64,000 nt of DNA from contig JACJXU010000007.1 of assembly GCA_020636475.1 (NCBI GenBank), forward strand, positions 1 to 64,000, given 5' to 3'. Every line of letters begins with the position of its first letter. Within the stretch, counting starts at the first letter, position 1. Of the stretch, positions 1 through 8,520 are shown piece after piece. The translations under genes and the position numbers were made by a program. The notes below the pieces were generated by a model. The model was not told the origin of the DNA and made no database searches. It saw nothing but the letters and a program-made list of their open reading frames with translations. The DNA comes from Chitinophagales bacterium. GTDB taxonomy: Bacteria; Bacteroidota; Bacteroidia; Chitinophagales; UBA2359.

Positions 1-1206
1 CGTAACGGCTTCTTCGTAGTATGCTTCCTCGAAATAAATACAGGAAAGTAGCAACCAAATTTTTTTGTTTTGAGGGTCTTGTTGTAAGTATTGCAAACAA
101 TATTTGATGGCTTCGGCGGGGCGTTCCATCAAATTATTGAGCATTGCCAATGCAAAAATCACCTCTCTGTTGTTGTCGTTGAGTTGAAGGGTTCGCTTGA
201 AAGCTGCCAGTGCTTTTTCATTTTGCTTCAGTTCAAACTCCGCTACGCCCAAGCGAAACCAGGCTTCGGCATGATTGGCATCTTGCTGGGTAGCGCGTTT
301 GAAATAGTATTGGGCTTTGATAAAATGGTTAAGATTGAAATGACAAACGCCAATAATGTGCAATATTTCGGCATCGGGACCTTGATTGTACATTACTTGC
401 AAATACCAATACAATGCTTTTTCGTAGTCCTGCTGGTCGAAATAAGTGTCGCCAATACAAGCACAAGGCATTGCCCAGTTTTCGGTAAGGTCGGCAGCTT
501 GATAAAAAGCATGAAGTGCTGCGGGATAGTTTTGTTGTGCCTTATAAATATTGCCCAAAATAAGCCATGCGCGGGCATTTTTGTCGTTTTGAATAAGATA
601 TTCTGTTAAAAAATCTATGTTTCCTTCATCATTCCAGTCGGTTTCTTCCAACATAAATTCGTATTGCTCCAAAGCATCGTTATAGTTGGGTTCTATGCGC
701 AGGGCATCTTCCAAAGAAGCATAAGCGCGGCGATATTCCTCCATTTGCTGATAGGCTTCGGCACGCAAAAGATATAGCTCCAATCTTTCTTCTTCGTCCG
801 CGTATTGCAAAGCAATGTCGGTAGTGTCTATTGCCATTTGGCTGTGCGATTCGTTGAGGAGAAATTCCAATTTTACAAAATAAAGCTCTGTATCGTAGGG
901 AATTTCTTCAATCAACTGGTCTATTTGCAACAAAGCCTGCGAAAACACCAAACTACCTTGCTCGTAGCTTATTTCTATGTTTTTCAGCTTAAAATATGCC
1001 GACTGCGGAAATAAGTCTAAGGCTAAAGCAATGAGTTGGACGGCTTTATCAAAATCAAAACATTCTAAGTAATATTCTAAAATGTGTTCTAAGTTACTGT
1101 GGTCGAAATATTGATGGCTGTTTTCCGCCACCATTCTTTCATACATGTCAATGAGTTCTTGGAGACCTTCGTCCATCCAATCGTCACGGTCATCGTTATA
1201 TGCCAT
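1..1206 (-). CDS. Tetratricopeptide repeat protein, 3' end outside window
   Basis: The gene starts at ATG 1206 (M-A-Y-N-D-D-R-D-D-W) and stays open for 402 codons to the left edge, so its C-terminus is not visible. There is no signal peptide and the first 150 residues are acidic and helical. The rest shows successive 34-residue TPR units, for example A-W-L-I-L-G-N-I-Y-K-A and A-W-F-R-L-G-V-A-E-F. TPR units are protein-binding scaffolds, so the protein is probably a cytoplasmic adaptor; its partner cannot be told. A strong Bacteroidota promoter lies 20 bp upstream of the start. It is the last gene of its strand run here, with fmt upstream on the same strand behind a 229-bp gap. Confidence 0.85.
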   Translation of the reverse strand, partial: MAYNDDRDDWMDEGLQELIDMYERMVAENSHQYFDHSNLEHILEYYLECFDFDKAVQLIALALDLFPQSAYFKLKNIEISYEQGSLVFSQALLQIDQLIEEIPYDTELYFVKLEFLLNESHSQMAIDTTDIALQYADEEERLELYLLRAEAYQQMEEYRRAYASLEDALRIEPNYNDALEQYEFMLEETDWNDEGNIDFLTEYLIQNDKNARAWLILGNIYKAQQNYPAALHAFYQAADLTENWAMPCACIGDTYFDQQDYEKALYWYLQVMYNQGPDAEILHIIGVCHFNLNHFIKAQYYFKRATQQDANHAEAWFRLGVAEFELKQNEKALAAFKRTLQLNDNNREVIFALAMLNNLMERPAEAIKYCLQYLQQDPQNKKIWLLLSCIYFEEAYYEEAVT

Positions 1207-1225
1207 TCAGTTTTTTTTATTAGGG

Positions 1226-1254
1226 CAAAGTTAGTAAACAAAATTTATAGACAA
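1226..1254 (-). promoter_or_regulatory. Bacteroidota-type promoter of the TPR gene
   Basis: On the minus strand a TTG (1254-1252) is followed after 18 bp by TAACTTTG (1233-1226). This fits the Bacteroidota housekeeping sigma consensus (TTG at -33, TAnnTTTG at -7). Transcription would begin about 15 bp before the ATG at 1206. Confidence 0.6.
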
Positions 1255-1435
1255 GGCAAAACTTCACATAGGCAAAAAGGCATTTCTTTTTGTCAGTATT
1301 ATTTTACCATTATCCAAATTAAAAGCATTTAAAGGATAAAAAGAATTTTTTGGGTTTAAATTTATTTAAAAACAAGAAATATTACCGTACGGATTAACAA
1401 TCTTCCGCCAGAAATTGTTTTGGGCGCGATATAAC

Positions 1436-2371
1436 TTAATCCGGCGATATTCCATTCAAAAAATCGACTACCGACATACGTTTTTTGTTTTCGGCTTGCA
1501 CTTCTTGGCAGTGAATAAAGCCATCTTCGCAAGCAAAACTAAGGTGAGTTTTGTAGTCTGTCACCCACTTTCCGGGCAATATTCGGTGACTTTCTAAGGT
1601 ATATTTTGCTTTAAAAATTTTGAGTGCTTTATCCTGAAATTCGGTAAAAGCACCGGGATAAGGACTCAAACCACGAATAAAATTATACACTTGCTCCGCC
1701 TCGCGGAAGAAGTCAATACGGCAATCTTCGCGAAAAATTTTGGGTGCTTTAGGATAATCGCCTTGCAAATCTTGCACGCGTACTTGCACATTTCCTGTGG
1801 CAATAGCTTTGACGGTTTGCAGCACTAAGTCCGCTCCTTTTTGCATTAGCGTATCGTGTAGCTCTCCGGCGGTAGTATCTTTGCCAATAGGCACGCTTTC
1901 TTGGAGAATTATTTTTCCCGTATCAATTTCTTTTTCAATAAAAAAAGTGGTGAGCCCTGTTTCGGTTTCGCCATTGATAACTGCCCAATTAATGGGTGCT
2001 GCGCCGCGATATTTCGGCAAAAGCGAAGCGTGTAGATTGAATGTACCCAAAGGCGGCATTTCAAACACAAGTGCGGGCAACATTCTAAATGCCACCACCA
2101 CAAAAACATCAGCAGCGAGAGCTTGCAGTGTTGCCAAAAATGCTTCATCGCGCAGTTTTTCGGGTTGGAGTACGAGAATTTGGTGCTGTTCGGCGTATTT
2201 TTTTACAGGCGATGGTTGTAAGTGGTAGCCGCGTCCGGCAGGTCTATCCGGCGAAGTGACAACGCCAACTACTTGGCAGCCATTTTCCAATAAATGCGCC
2301 AAAGGTGCTACCGCAAACTCGGGCGTACCCATATACACTATGCGCAAGTGCGTGTAATCTTTGTTTTTCAT
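1436..2371 (-). CDS. fmt: Methionyl-tRNA formyltransferase
   Basis: Transfers a formyl group from 10-formyltetrahydrofolate to initiator Met-tRNA in the cytoplasm, needed for normal translation initiation. The 311-residue length is usual for the family. The catalytic set is visible: N112 and H114 in F-N-L-H-A-S-L-L-P-K-Y-R-G and D150 in K-E-I-D-T-G. The N-terminal Rossmann strand I-V-Y-M-G-T-P-E-F-A is typical, and a C-terminal OB-like domain follows from about residue 205. The start at ATG 2371 gives the expected N-terminus. A weak promoter-like TACCTTTA lies upstream on the minus strand near 2430. No def gene is next to it, unlike in many other bacteria. Confidence 0.96.
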   Translation of the reverse strand: MKNKDYTHLRIVYMGTPEFAVAPLAHLLENGCQVVGVVTSPDRPAGRGYHLQPSPVKKYAEQHQILVLQPEKLRDEAFLATLQALAADVFVVVAFRMLPALVFEMPPLGTFNLHASLLPKYRGAAPINWAVINGETETGLTTFFIEKEIDTGKIILQESVPIGKDTTAGELHDTLMQKGADLVLQTVKAIATGNVQVRVQDLQGDYPKAPKIFREDCRIDFFREAEQVYNFIRGLSPYPGAFTEFQDKALKIFKAKYTLESHRILPGKWVTDYKTHLSFACEDGFIHCQEVQAENKKRMSVVDFLNGISPD

Positions 2372-2463
2372 ACAGTATTTTTGGGTGAATGAAAAAGGAC
2401 GGTAAAGGTACGGAATTTGGGGAGGAAGTGCAGAACTTAAATGAAATGAAATGAATTAAATTA

Positions 2464-3420
2464 TTACTCTTTATAACAATCCATTATTTTAACAAAATTG
2501 ATAAATACAAATGGCAAATCGGGAATACCTATACTGCGTCTGCGCTCATTCACTTCCGCCTGCTCCGCTTCGCTTAGTTTTGCCAGTGTCTTAAAGTTGG
2601 GTTTTTCTTCTGTCGCTATGTTCTCGTAAAAATTGAAGTAGTAATAAAATTCATCTTTTCCTCTTTCGCGATACGTAGCGCGGTCTATCGTTAGGGCGTA
2701 AGTATTTGCATCTAAATATCCTTTCAGCAAGGCTTGATGTAAGTACGCGGCTATATCTTCAAAATAGTGACTATCGGCAAGATGCAAGTACGGCGCAACC
2801 AGCAAGCCACAATTTGCACACGAAAAACTCCCAACGTAGCCATAGCTTTGGTGTATTTCCAATACTTTGTCGCGCAAATAACGATGCCCCAAATCCGTAT
2901 CGTTCGCCAATGCCCAAAGTTGGTCGTTCAGCAAGGCGGCATCTTCGTCCGAAACATTGCCGCGCAATGCTTGGTCCACAGCCATAAGGGTATCTATCGT
3001 TTTTTCGAGGGCTTCGTAATTTTTTACAAAATACACTTCTTCAGCAACTTCCTGAAAATTTGCCATTACCTCTACCCTATCTTTTTTCAGTTTCTGAAGG
3101 TATTTTTCCTTTTCGCTCGGGCGTATTTTCACTTCTCTGGCGAACGCTAATAATGCTTCGTCTTGTGGCGAAGCAAAACTATTCAGCAGAGCTATATTCA
3201 ACCAATACGGCTGCGGAATACTTGTTTGCTGGTCGAATAGTTTTTGGGCTTCCCACAAATTTTCGGTAGCTGCCTCTTTATCGCCTTGCGCACAATGCAA
3301 CAGGCTTTGGTTTAGCTGGTAGCAATAGTCGATATATACTTGCTTTTCAGCTGCTTTTTGGCAAGAACTGAAACAAAAGCCTGACAGACAGAAAATAAAA
3401 ATTAGGTTCAAAATTTTCAT
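2464..3420 (-). CDS. Putative lipoprotein of unknown function
   Basis: An upstream in-frame codon would add 11 residues, but the ATG at 3420 gives a clean lipoprotein signal (M-K-I-L-N-L-I-F-I-F-C-L-S-G-F-C-F-S-S-C), so that start is used; 318 residues. I do not recognise the family. The mature protein is charged and mostly helical, with a CxxC pair in S-C-A-N-C-G near residue 200 that could bind metal or form a disulfide. The C-terminus ends K-I-M-D-C-Y-K-E. It is probably anchored in the outer or inner membrane facing the periplasm. A TATATTTG promoter element lies about 40 bp upstream. Neighbours give no hint of function. Confidence 0.7.
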   Translation of the reverse strand: MKILNLIFIFCLSGFCFSSCQKAAEKQVYIDYCYQLNQSLLHCAQGDKEAATENLWEAQKLFDQQTSIPQPYWLNIALLNSFASPQDEALLAFAREVKIRPSEKEKYLQKLKKDRVEVMANFQEVAEEVYFVKNYEALEKTIDTLMAVDQALRGNVSDEDAALLNDQLWALANDTDLGHRYLRDKVLEIHQSYGYVGSFSCANCGLLVAPYLHLADSHYFEDIAAYLHQALLKGYLDANTYALTIDRATYRERGKDEFYYYFNFYENIATEEKPNFKTLAKLSEAEQAEVNERRRSIGIPDLPFVFINFVKIMDCYKE

Positions 3421-3458
3421 ACACAAATGCTTATTCTTAAGAACTACGAACAAAAAAA

Positions 3459-3466
3459 CAAATATA
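3459..3466 (-). promoter_or_regulatory. -7 promoter element of the lipoprotein gene
   Basis: TATATTTG on the minus strand, 38 bp before the ATG at 3420, matches the Bacteroidota -7 consensus. No clear -33 TTG is seen. Confidence 0.4.
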
Positions 3467-3562
3467 TAAAATACCTGCGGTATGTTTTATTCATTATCCC
3501 ATAAAAAATAAAAATATTTCACCACGTCCCTTAAAACACACCTAAGCAATATATTTTGGCAT

Positions 3563-3697
3563 TAAGTATCTGCCCAAAAGTAATCAAGTATTTTCTTCAA
3601 TAATTTACTTTGAAACTTGTGTATTGAGTATAGCCGCGTTTCGACTTCGCTCAACGCTCGGTAAATAATTTATGCGGGGTTTCTTTTGTCCAAGTAC
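3563..3697. repeat. Possible dispersed repeat downstream of the propeller gene
   Basis: This non-coding stretch starts with TAAGTATCTGCCC (3563-3575), which recurs on the opposite strand at 10893-10905. It contains TTCGACTTCGCTCAACG (3638-3654), a palindrome-like string that recurs in intergenic DNA of many environmental bacteria, and ends with GGTTTCTTTTGTCCAAGTA, resembling bases near 10810-10865. The shared ends suggest two degenerate copies of one non-coding repeat family. Only two copies are visible. Confidence 0.3.
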
Positions 3698-4993
3698 TTA
3701 ATTTCCCCAAGTTCCTTTGTTAGCCTCACAGGCGGGTTGAAACTCAAACACACGTACCTGACCGGCATCAGCACCATTACCGTCGTTAAACTTTGCGCCT
3801 ATGGCTACACGGCTGCCGGCTGCCGAAAGAGCTACGGCATAGCCCGACCAATCGCCTGTAGCTTCGCCGTCTATGTCTGCACCTATTTGCACCCAAGTGC
3901 TGCCATTCCAAATATATACACGTACCTGTCCGGCATCAGCACCATTACCGTCGTTATTCCTTGCGCCTATGGCGAGGCGGCTGCCATCAGCCGAAAGGGA
4001 TACCGACCAGCCTGAATGGTCGCCTGCCGCTTCGCCGGCTATATCAGTGCCTACTTGTATCCAAGTGCTACCGTCCCAATCATACACGCGCACATGACCG
4101 GAGTCTTGTCCATTATCATCATTAGGCGGTGCGCCTATGGCAAGGCGGTTGCCATTGGACGAAAGAGCTACCGACCAGCCCGAATTATCAAACTCCGCTT
4201 TGCCGTCTATGTCTGTACCCACTTGTACCCAAGCCGCGCCGTCCCAATCATATACGCGCACAGAACCGGTATTATTACTAGTGCCGTCGTTGTGAATAGC
4301 ACCTACGGCAAGGCGGTTGCCACTAGCCGAGAGGTCTATAGCGTAGCCTGATAGGTCGTTTGTTGTCGCTTCGCCGTTTATATCGGCACCTACTTGTGTC
4401 CAGGTGCTACCGTCCCAATCAAATACGCGCACTTGACCTACATTATTGCCATTGTCGTCATTATACGGTGCGCCTATGGCTACGCGGCTGCCATTGTCCG
4501 ATAAGGCTACCGATGAGCCGGAGGAGTCAGACGCTTCACCATTTATATCGGCACCTACTTGTGTCCAAGCACTACCGTTCCAATCATATACGCGTACATG
4601 ACCCGAATAAGAAAAAATCCCACCATTGCCCTCATTATTTATTGCGCCTATGGCAAGGCGGCTGCCGGCAGCCGAAAGAGCTACCGCCCAGCCTGAAGCA
4701 TCGTTCGGGTTTTCGCCGTCTATATCTGCACCTACTTGTGTCCAAGCCGCGCCGTCCCAATCATACACGCGCACATGACCCGAATTGTTGGTATTAGCAT
4801 GAGGCGCGCCTATGGCTACGCGGTTGCCGTCGGAGGAAAAAGCTACCGATGAGCCAAATTGGTCACCTGCGGCTTCTCCGTCTATATCTAAGCCGAGTTG
4901 TAACCATGCGCCGCTTTGCGCATGAAGTAAGCTGTAGTTGGTAAAGCCTACAAAGCATAGAACTATACAGCATTTTAATAGTAAGTGTTTCAT
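3698..4993 (-). CDS. Secreted FG-GAP-like seven-repeat propeller protein
   Basis: A 431-residue exported protein with a signal peptide ending near L-L-H-A-Q-S. The mature part is seven consecutive repeats of about 55 residues, each with the pattern Q-V-G-x-D-I-D-G-E, S-G-x-x-V-A-L-S, R-x-A-I-G-A, N-D-x-N-G and V-R-V-Y-D-W-D-G. This matches the FG-GAP_2 type of repeat and predicts a seven-bladed beta-propeller with Asp/Asn-rich, possibly calcium-binding loops. Such proteins usually act at the cell surface in binding or adhesion. Oddly it stops right after the seventh blade (E-F-Q-P-A-C-E-A-N-K-G-T-W-G-N) without any T9SS sorting domain, and a repeat-like non-coding stretch follows. It could be a truncated surface protein or a periplasmic one. 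Confidence 0.85.
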   Translation of the reverse strand: MKHLLLKCCIVLCFVGFTNYSLLHAQSGAWLQLGLDIDGEAAGDQFGSSVAFSSDGNRVAIGAPHANTNNSGHVRVYDWDGAAWTQVGADIDGENPNDASGWAVALSAAGSRLAIGAINNEGNGGIFSYSGHVRVYDWNGSAWTQVGADINGEASDSSGSSVALSDNGSRVAIGAPYNDDNGNNVGQVRVFDWDGSTWTQVGADINGEATTNDLSGYAIDLSASGNRLAVGAIHNDGTSNNTGSVRVYDWDGAAWVQVGTDIDGKAEFDNSGWSVALSSNGNRLAIGAPPNDDNGQDSGHVRVYDWDGSTWIQVGTDIAGEAAGDHSGWSVSLSADGSRLAIGARNNDGNGADAGQVRVYIWNGSTWVQIGADIDGEATGDWSGYAVALSAAGSRVAIGAKFNDGNGADAGQVRVFEFQPACEANKGTWGN

Positions 4994-5119
4994 AGTTTTA
5001 GTTTCTTTTTTTAAATTTGTTGTAAGATACTTATTTTTTTAGAAGAAGCATCCCTCTCTATGAATAAAATATTATTTCATAAAAGTAAAAAGTGCCGTAT
5101 CCTTGTTCTTTATCAATAA

Positions 5120-5818
5120 CTACCAAAACCAGTTGGCATCAATATTTCGCTGAAAGTACAAGCAGCGATTGGTGAGGTCGAAAGCGCACAAGCGTCCCAT
5201 TCCTTCTTTCCACACAGCGTAGCAGCCTGCGTCAATATTGAGTACCGGAAAATTTTTGCTGTCGCGCAGACTCTGTTTTATTTCCTTTTTGGTATTGGGC
5301 GTATGCCCGTGAATGATGAGTTTTTTCTTTAGTTTATCGAAATTAAGTTGCTTGTACCACTTGCGAATCCACAGCATTGCCGTAGTATCTTCGAGTGGTT
5401 TTTTGGCAGCAAAATTAAATCCGGCGTGTACTAACCACGCATCTTTTAGTTCGAGGTAATAGGGCATATTTTCCCAAAAATGCCAATAATTAGCCGGGAT
5501 AAGTGCCACGGAGTTTACCGAAAAACTTTGCAAGGTTTCCAAGCCTCCGGCGGTGTTTTTCCAAATTTCGGCATCGGCTATATGCGTGTGGGCATCTAAC
5601 AACATTTGTTCGTGATTACCGCGCAAACAGACTACTTTTCGCCCTTTGGCTTGTTCTTCCAACACAAAATCTATTACTGCCTTGCTATGCGGACCACGGT
5701 CTATCAAATCTCCGAGAAAATACAATTCGTCTTGGGGCTGTAATTTCACTTTGTGAAACAACAGTCGCTGCAATGTGTGGTAGTTGCCATGAACGTCCGA
5801 AACAATTATTTTTCGCAT
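5120..5818 (-). CDS. PP1-like metallophosphoesterase
   Basis: A 232-residue cytoplasmic calcineurin-like phosphoesterase, of the bacterial serine/threonine phosphatase or bis(5'-nucleosyl)-tetraphosphatase kind. The metal and catalytic motifs are all present: D8-V-H10-G-N, G36-D37-L-I-D-R-G, R-G-N68-H69-E70 and I-H-G-H-T-P near residue 170. These bind two metal ions and activate water for attack on a phosphomonoester. The gene starts 10 bp after the stop of the symporter gene, so it is probably the last gene of that three-gene operon. The true substrate (phosphoprotein, or a dinucleotide such as Ap4A) cannot be decided from sequence. Confidence 0.9.
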   Translation of the reverse strand: MRKIIVSDVHGNYHTLQRLLFHKVKLQPQDELYFLGDLIDRGPHSKAVIDFVLEEQAKGRKVVCLRGNHEQMLLDAHTHIADAEIWKNTAGGLETLQSFSVNSVALIPANYWHFWENMPYYLELKDAWLVHAGFNFAAKKPLEDTTAMLWIRKWYKQLNFDKLKKKLIIHGHTPNTKKEIKQSLRDSKNFPVLNIDAGCYAVWKEGMGRLCAFDLTNRCLYFQRNIDANWFW

Positions 5819-5828
5819 AATTTTTCTC

Positions 5829-7535
5829 TTACAATTCCTCTTGACTAAATTTATTAGTAACTCGCAATAAATATGCCACCGCTACAACAATAGCACACGC
5901 AATAACATTGTACCACAAATAGCCAATATTGGGCAGTAATTCCGGAAAGAATTTAGGTAGGAAAAATAAACACAGAGTAAGCATTTCGGATAAAATGGCG
6001 GCGATAAGCACTTCTTTTGCGCCGATGCGCGGCAAATAAAAAGCTACTAAAAAAACACCCAAAATAGTGCCGTAGAACAAGGAGCCCAGAATATTTACCA
6101 ACTGTATCAAATTGTCGAACAAGGAGGCTGCCAAGGCGAAAGCGATTGCCAAAACACCCCAAAATACGGTGAATAAGCGGGAAAGCCATAAGGTATTTGT
6201 GGTTTCGGGGAAAAACCGCCCAAACACATCTAACAAGGAAGTAGCCGCAAGTGCATTGAGTTCCGAAGCCGTGGACGACATAGCGGCACACAGAAATACT
6301 GCCAGCAACAAGCCGATGAGTCCGTGGGGGAAATATTTTAGAATAAAAGAAATGAACACATAGTCCTTGTCGTTGAGTTCGGCTTGCGGCAAGGCTTGTG
6401 CAATAATTTGCTTGGCATCTTTTTTTAAAGTATCCATACGCTGGTTGGCGGCGTGCATGGCAAAAGCATAAATCTCCTGCCCTTTCGCATCGTCACGGCG
6501 CAAAGCTTCCAAATAATTACCCAAATGTTGCTTTTTTTCTTTAAACATTACCAAATAATTGTCCTGTGCGTATTTAAATTCTTCGGCTTGGGTGCTTTCC
6601 ATTACTTGCTGCTGCACTACAGGATTGAAAAAAACAGGCGGTGCTTCAAACTGATAAAACACAAAAACCATAACGCCCGTAAACAAAATAACAAATTGCA
6701 TCGGGAGTTTTAGCAAGGCATTAAAAATAAGCCCCATACGACTTTCGCTTACCGAACGTCCGCCCAAGTAACGCGCCACTTGCGACTGGTCTGTACCAAA
6801 ATACGACAATGCCAAGAAAAATCCTCCGGTAATGCCCGACCAAAAATTGTAACGGTCTTGCAGGTCAAAGTTGAAATTAAGCCCATTGAGTTTGCCCATT
6901 TTTCCGGCTACCGCCAAAGATTGTGGTAAATTGATGGGTAATTTGTATAAAATATAGCCCAACGCCAACAACATTCCGCCCATCATTACTGCCATTTGCA
7001 GCTTTTGGGTTTGCTGTACGGCGCGCGTTCCGCCCGAAACGGTATAAACAATAACCAAAACACCAATAATGACCACCAACCACTTTAACTCCCAACCCAA
7101 AATAGTGGACAGAATAATTGCCGGCGCGTAAATGGTAATACCTGCCGCCAAGCCTCTTTGCAACAAAAACAACACTGCCGTAAACACACGCGTGCGCATA
7201 TCAAAACGGTGCGACAAGTATTCGTAAGCGGTAAAAACTTTTAGTTTGTAAAAAATAGGAATGAAACTGACGCAAATGACAATAACTGCCAAAGGCAAGC
7301 CAAAATAAAACTGAATGAAACCCAAACCATCGCTGAAGGCTTGTCCGGGTGTGGAAAGAAAAGTTATGGCACTGGCTTGGGTTGCCATTACCGACAGTCC
7401 TATTGTCCACCAAGCGGCTTGGTTGTTTCCCAACAAAAAATCGGATACATTGCGGCTACCGCGCGATTTCCACACGCCATATACTATTATAAACAACAAA
7501 CTGCCGCCAAGTACCAGCCAATCTAAATTACTCAT
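5829..7535 (-). CDS. Sodium:solute symporter (SSS family)
   Basis: A 568-residue integral membrane protein of the sodium/solute symporter family, which imports sugars, amino acids or sialic acid with Na+. The N-terminal helix L-D-W-L-V-L-G-G-S-L and the following W-K-S-R-G-S-R-N-V-S-D-F-L-L-G are typical, and about 13 hydrophobic helices can be traced. A long hydrophilic insert with glutamine and lysine (about residues 310-395) separates two transmembrane blocks, as in many Bacteroidota members. The start at ATG 7535 overlaps the stop of the preceding 47-residue membrane protein by 4 bp (ATGA), indicating translational coupling. A further upstream in-frame start would break this and lacks support. 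The substrate is unknown. Confidence 0.93.
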   Translation of the reverse strand: MSNLDWLVLGGSLLFIIVYGVWKSRGSRNVSDFLLGNNQAAWWTIGLSVMATQASAITFLSTPGQAFSDGLGFIQFYFGLPLAVIVICVSFIPIFYKLKVFTAYEYLSHRFDMRTRVFTAVLFLLQRGLAAGITIYAPAIILSTILGWELKWLVVIIGVLVIVYTVSGGTRAVQQTQKLQMAVMMGGMLLALGYILYKLPINLPQSLAVAGKMGKLNGLNFNFDLQDRYNFWSGITGGFFLALSYFGTDQSQVARYLGGRSVSESRMGLIFNALLKLPMQFVILFTGVMVFVFYQFEAPPVFFNPVVQQQVMESTQAEEFKYAQDNYLVMFKEKKQHLGNYLEALRRDDAKGQEIYAFAMHAANQRMDTLKKDAKQIIAQALPQAELNDKDYVFISFILKYFPHGLIGLLLAVFLCAAMSSTASELNALAATSLLDVFGRFFPETTNTLWLSRLFTVFWGVLAIAFALAASLFDNLIQLVNILGSLFYGTILGVFLVAFYLPRIGAKEVLIAAILSEMLTLCLFFLPKFFPELLPNIGYLWYNVIACAIVVAVAYLLRVTNKFSQEEL

Positions 7536-7675
7536 GCATACATTTTTCCCAAAATATACAAAAATAGTATCATTGCTGCCAATCCTGCAATGCAAAGCCA
7601 ATACCAAGTGCGCCAGTTTTTAAACAAAGGCGGTGCGGGTGATTCGTTTTTGTTTGCGATGGTTTGCGTGGACAC
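7532..7675 (-). CDS. 47-residue single-pass membrane protein coupled to the symporter
   Basis: A short frame from GTG 7675 to TGA 7534-7532 encodes 47 residues: a hydrophilic N-terminus (S-T-Q-T-I-A-N-K-N-E-S-P-A-P-P), a W-R-T-W-Y-W motif, then one transmembrane helix (I-A-G-L-A-A-M-I-L-F-L-Y-I-L-G) ending K-M-Y-A. Its stop overlaps the ATG of the symporter as ATGA. A consensus TATATTTG promoter element sits about 17 bp upstream of the GTG, so this frame is the first of the transcript. The positively charged aromatic stretch before the helix suggests an N-in orientation or a small accessory subunit. Small membrane partners are known for some SSS transporters. Function is inferred from position only. 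Confidence 0.65.
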   Translation of the reverse strand: MSTQTIANKNESPAPPLFKNWRTWYWLCIAGLAAMILFLYILGKMYA

Positions 7676-7691
7676 TTTTCGTATTTTGGGG

Positions 7692-7699
7692 CAAATATA
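7692..7699 (-). promoter_or_regulatory. -7 promoter element of the symporter operon
   Basis: TATATTTG on the minus strand, followed by CCCC, lies 17 bp upstream of the GTG of the 47-residue protein. It predicts a very short leader and supports that protein being the first gene of the operon. Confidence 0.5.
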
Positions 7700-7780
7700 C
7701 GATTCTTAGTGCCATTGGGTAAAAGATTTATGATTTAAATAAAATCCAGCACGAACGTTTTGCCCGCGCTGGTTTTGAAA

Positions 7781-8518
7781 CTACGGTGTCTTGGGCGAAG
7801 GTTTTCGCTTCTTTTTGGGATGCAATCTTTCCGCTTCAAATTTATACATTAGGTAATACACTGGTATTTTTTCATCTTGGTCTGGTGCACCCATAAGACG
7901 AATACCATATTTATCAAAAAAACAGCTTGATACAAAAACATCACGACCACCGTTTCTCTCTAAGTACTGATAATCAATACGAATATCATATCGGTATTGA
8001 TTGGCTATTTCGTAGATAGTCTCGTCTTCTATAATTAGCTTTATAGCATCAACCTGAAGCCCATAGGTATAATTGTATGCCACTTCAATTCTGTCCAGTA
8101 CTTCATATAAATGTCCATTAAAGGCAAACCCATCTAAGTTACAATACATATTATAAGTAGGGTCATAGGGGTACAATCTGTTATTGTACAAAACATTGGT
8201 ATCTATTTTTACTTTGTAAGCACGCTGTACAAGTGTATCAGGCACTAAAACCAATTTATACTTCCTCAAAATAGAATCCAACTTTTTAGGAGAAATAGTG
8301 TCGGGACGTTTGATAAAACCCGGCAACTGTATTACATTATCTAAAATGCTCTGTAATATTACTCTTCGTCCATCTAAATCTCGGGGGATGTTCACCAATA
8401 GTCTAATTCCTAAATTAGGAAGTTCATCTATATTAATTTTTACCTTCGTTGTTTTGCAAGCACTAAAAGCAAAAACAACCATAAAAAAAACTAAGACTAC
8501 CTTCAAGTAAGTTTTCAT
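7781..8518 (-). CDS. Putative lipoprotein, unknown family
   Basis: A 245-residue protein starting at ATG 8518 with a good lipoprotein signal (V-V-L-V-F-F-M-V-V-F-A-F-S-A-C), followed by a lysine-rich stretch K-T-T-K-V-K-I-N. The mature part is rich in Tyr, Asp and Asn (for example N-R-L-Y-P-Y-D-P-T-Y-N-M-Y-C-N-L-D-G-F). The tail is very basic (H-P-K-K-K-R-K-P-S-P-K). I do not recognise the family. It begins 2 bp after the stop of the larger lipoprotein gene upstream, so the two are co-transcribed and probably work together at the envelope. Confidence 0.7.
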   Translation of the reverse strand: MKTYLKVVLVFFMVVFAFSACKTTKVKINIDELPNLGIRLLVNIPRDLDGRRVILQSILDNVIQLPGFIKRPDTISPKKLDSILRKYKLVLVPDTLVQRAYKVKIDTNVLYNNRLYPYDPTYNMYCNLDGFAFNGHLYEVLDRIEVAYNYTYGLQVDAIKLIIEDETIYEIANQYRYDIRIDYQYLERNGGRDVFVSSCFFDKYGIRLMGAPDQDEKIPVYYLMYKFEAERLHPKKKRKPSPKTP

Positions 8519-8520
8519 GA

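Noticed and set aside
91..609. 172-codon plus-strand frame near the left edge
   Set aside because: It lies wholly opposite the TPR gene, whose repeats are clear on the minus strand.
3617..3665. TTCGACTTCGCTCAACG motif as a regulatory operator
   Set aside because: A single copy in the window within a non-coding repeat-like stretch; a repeat origin is simpler.
3686..4797. Several plus-strand frames with repeating Tyr/Cys/Arg-rich peptides
   Set aside because: They only mirror the 55-codon repeats of the propeller gene on the other strand.
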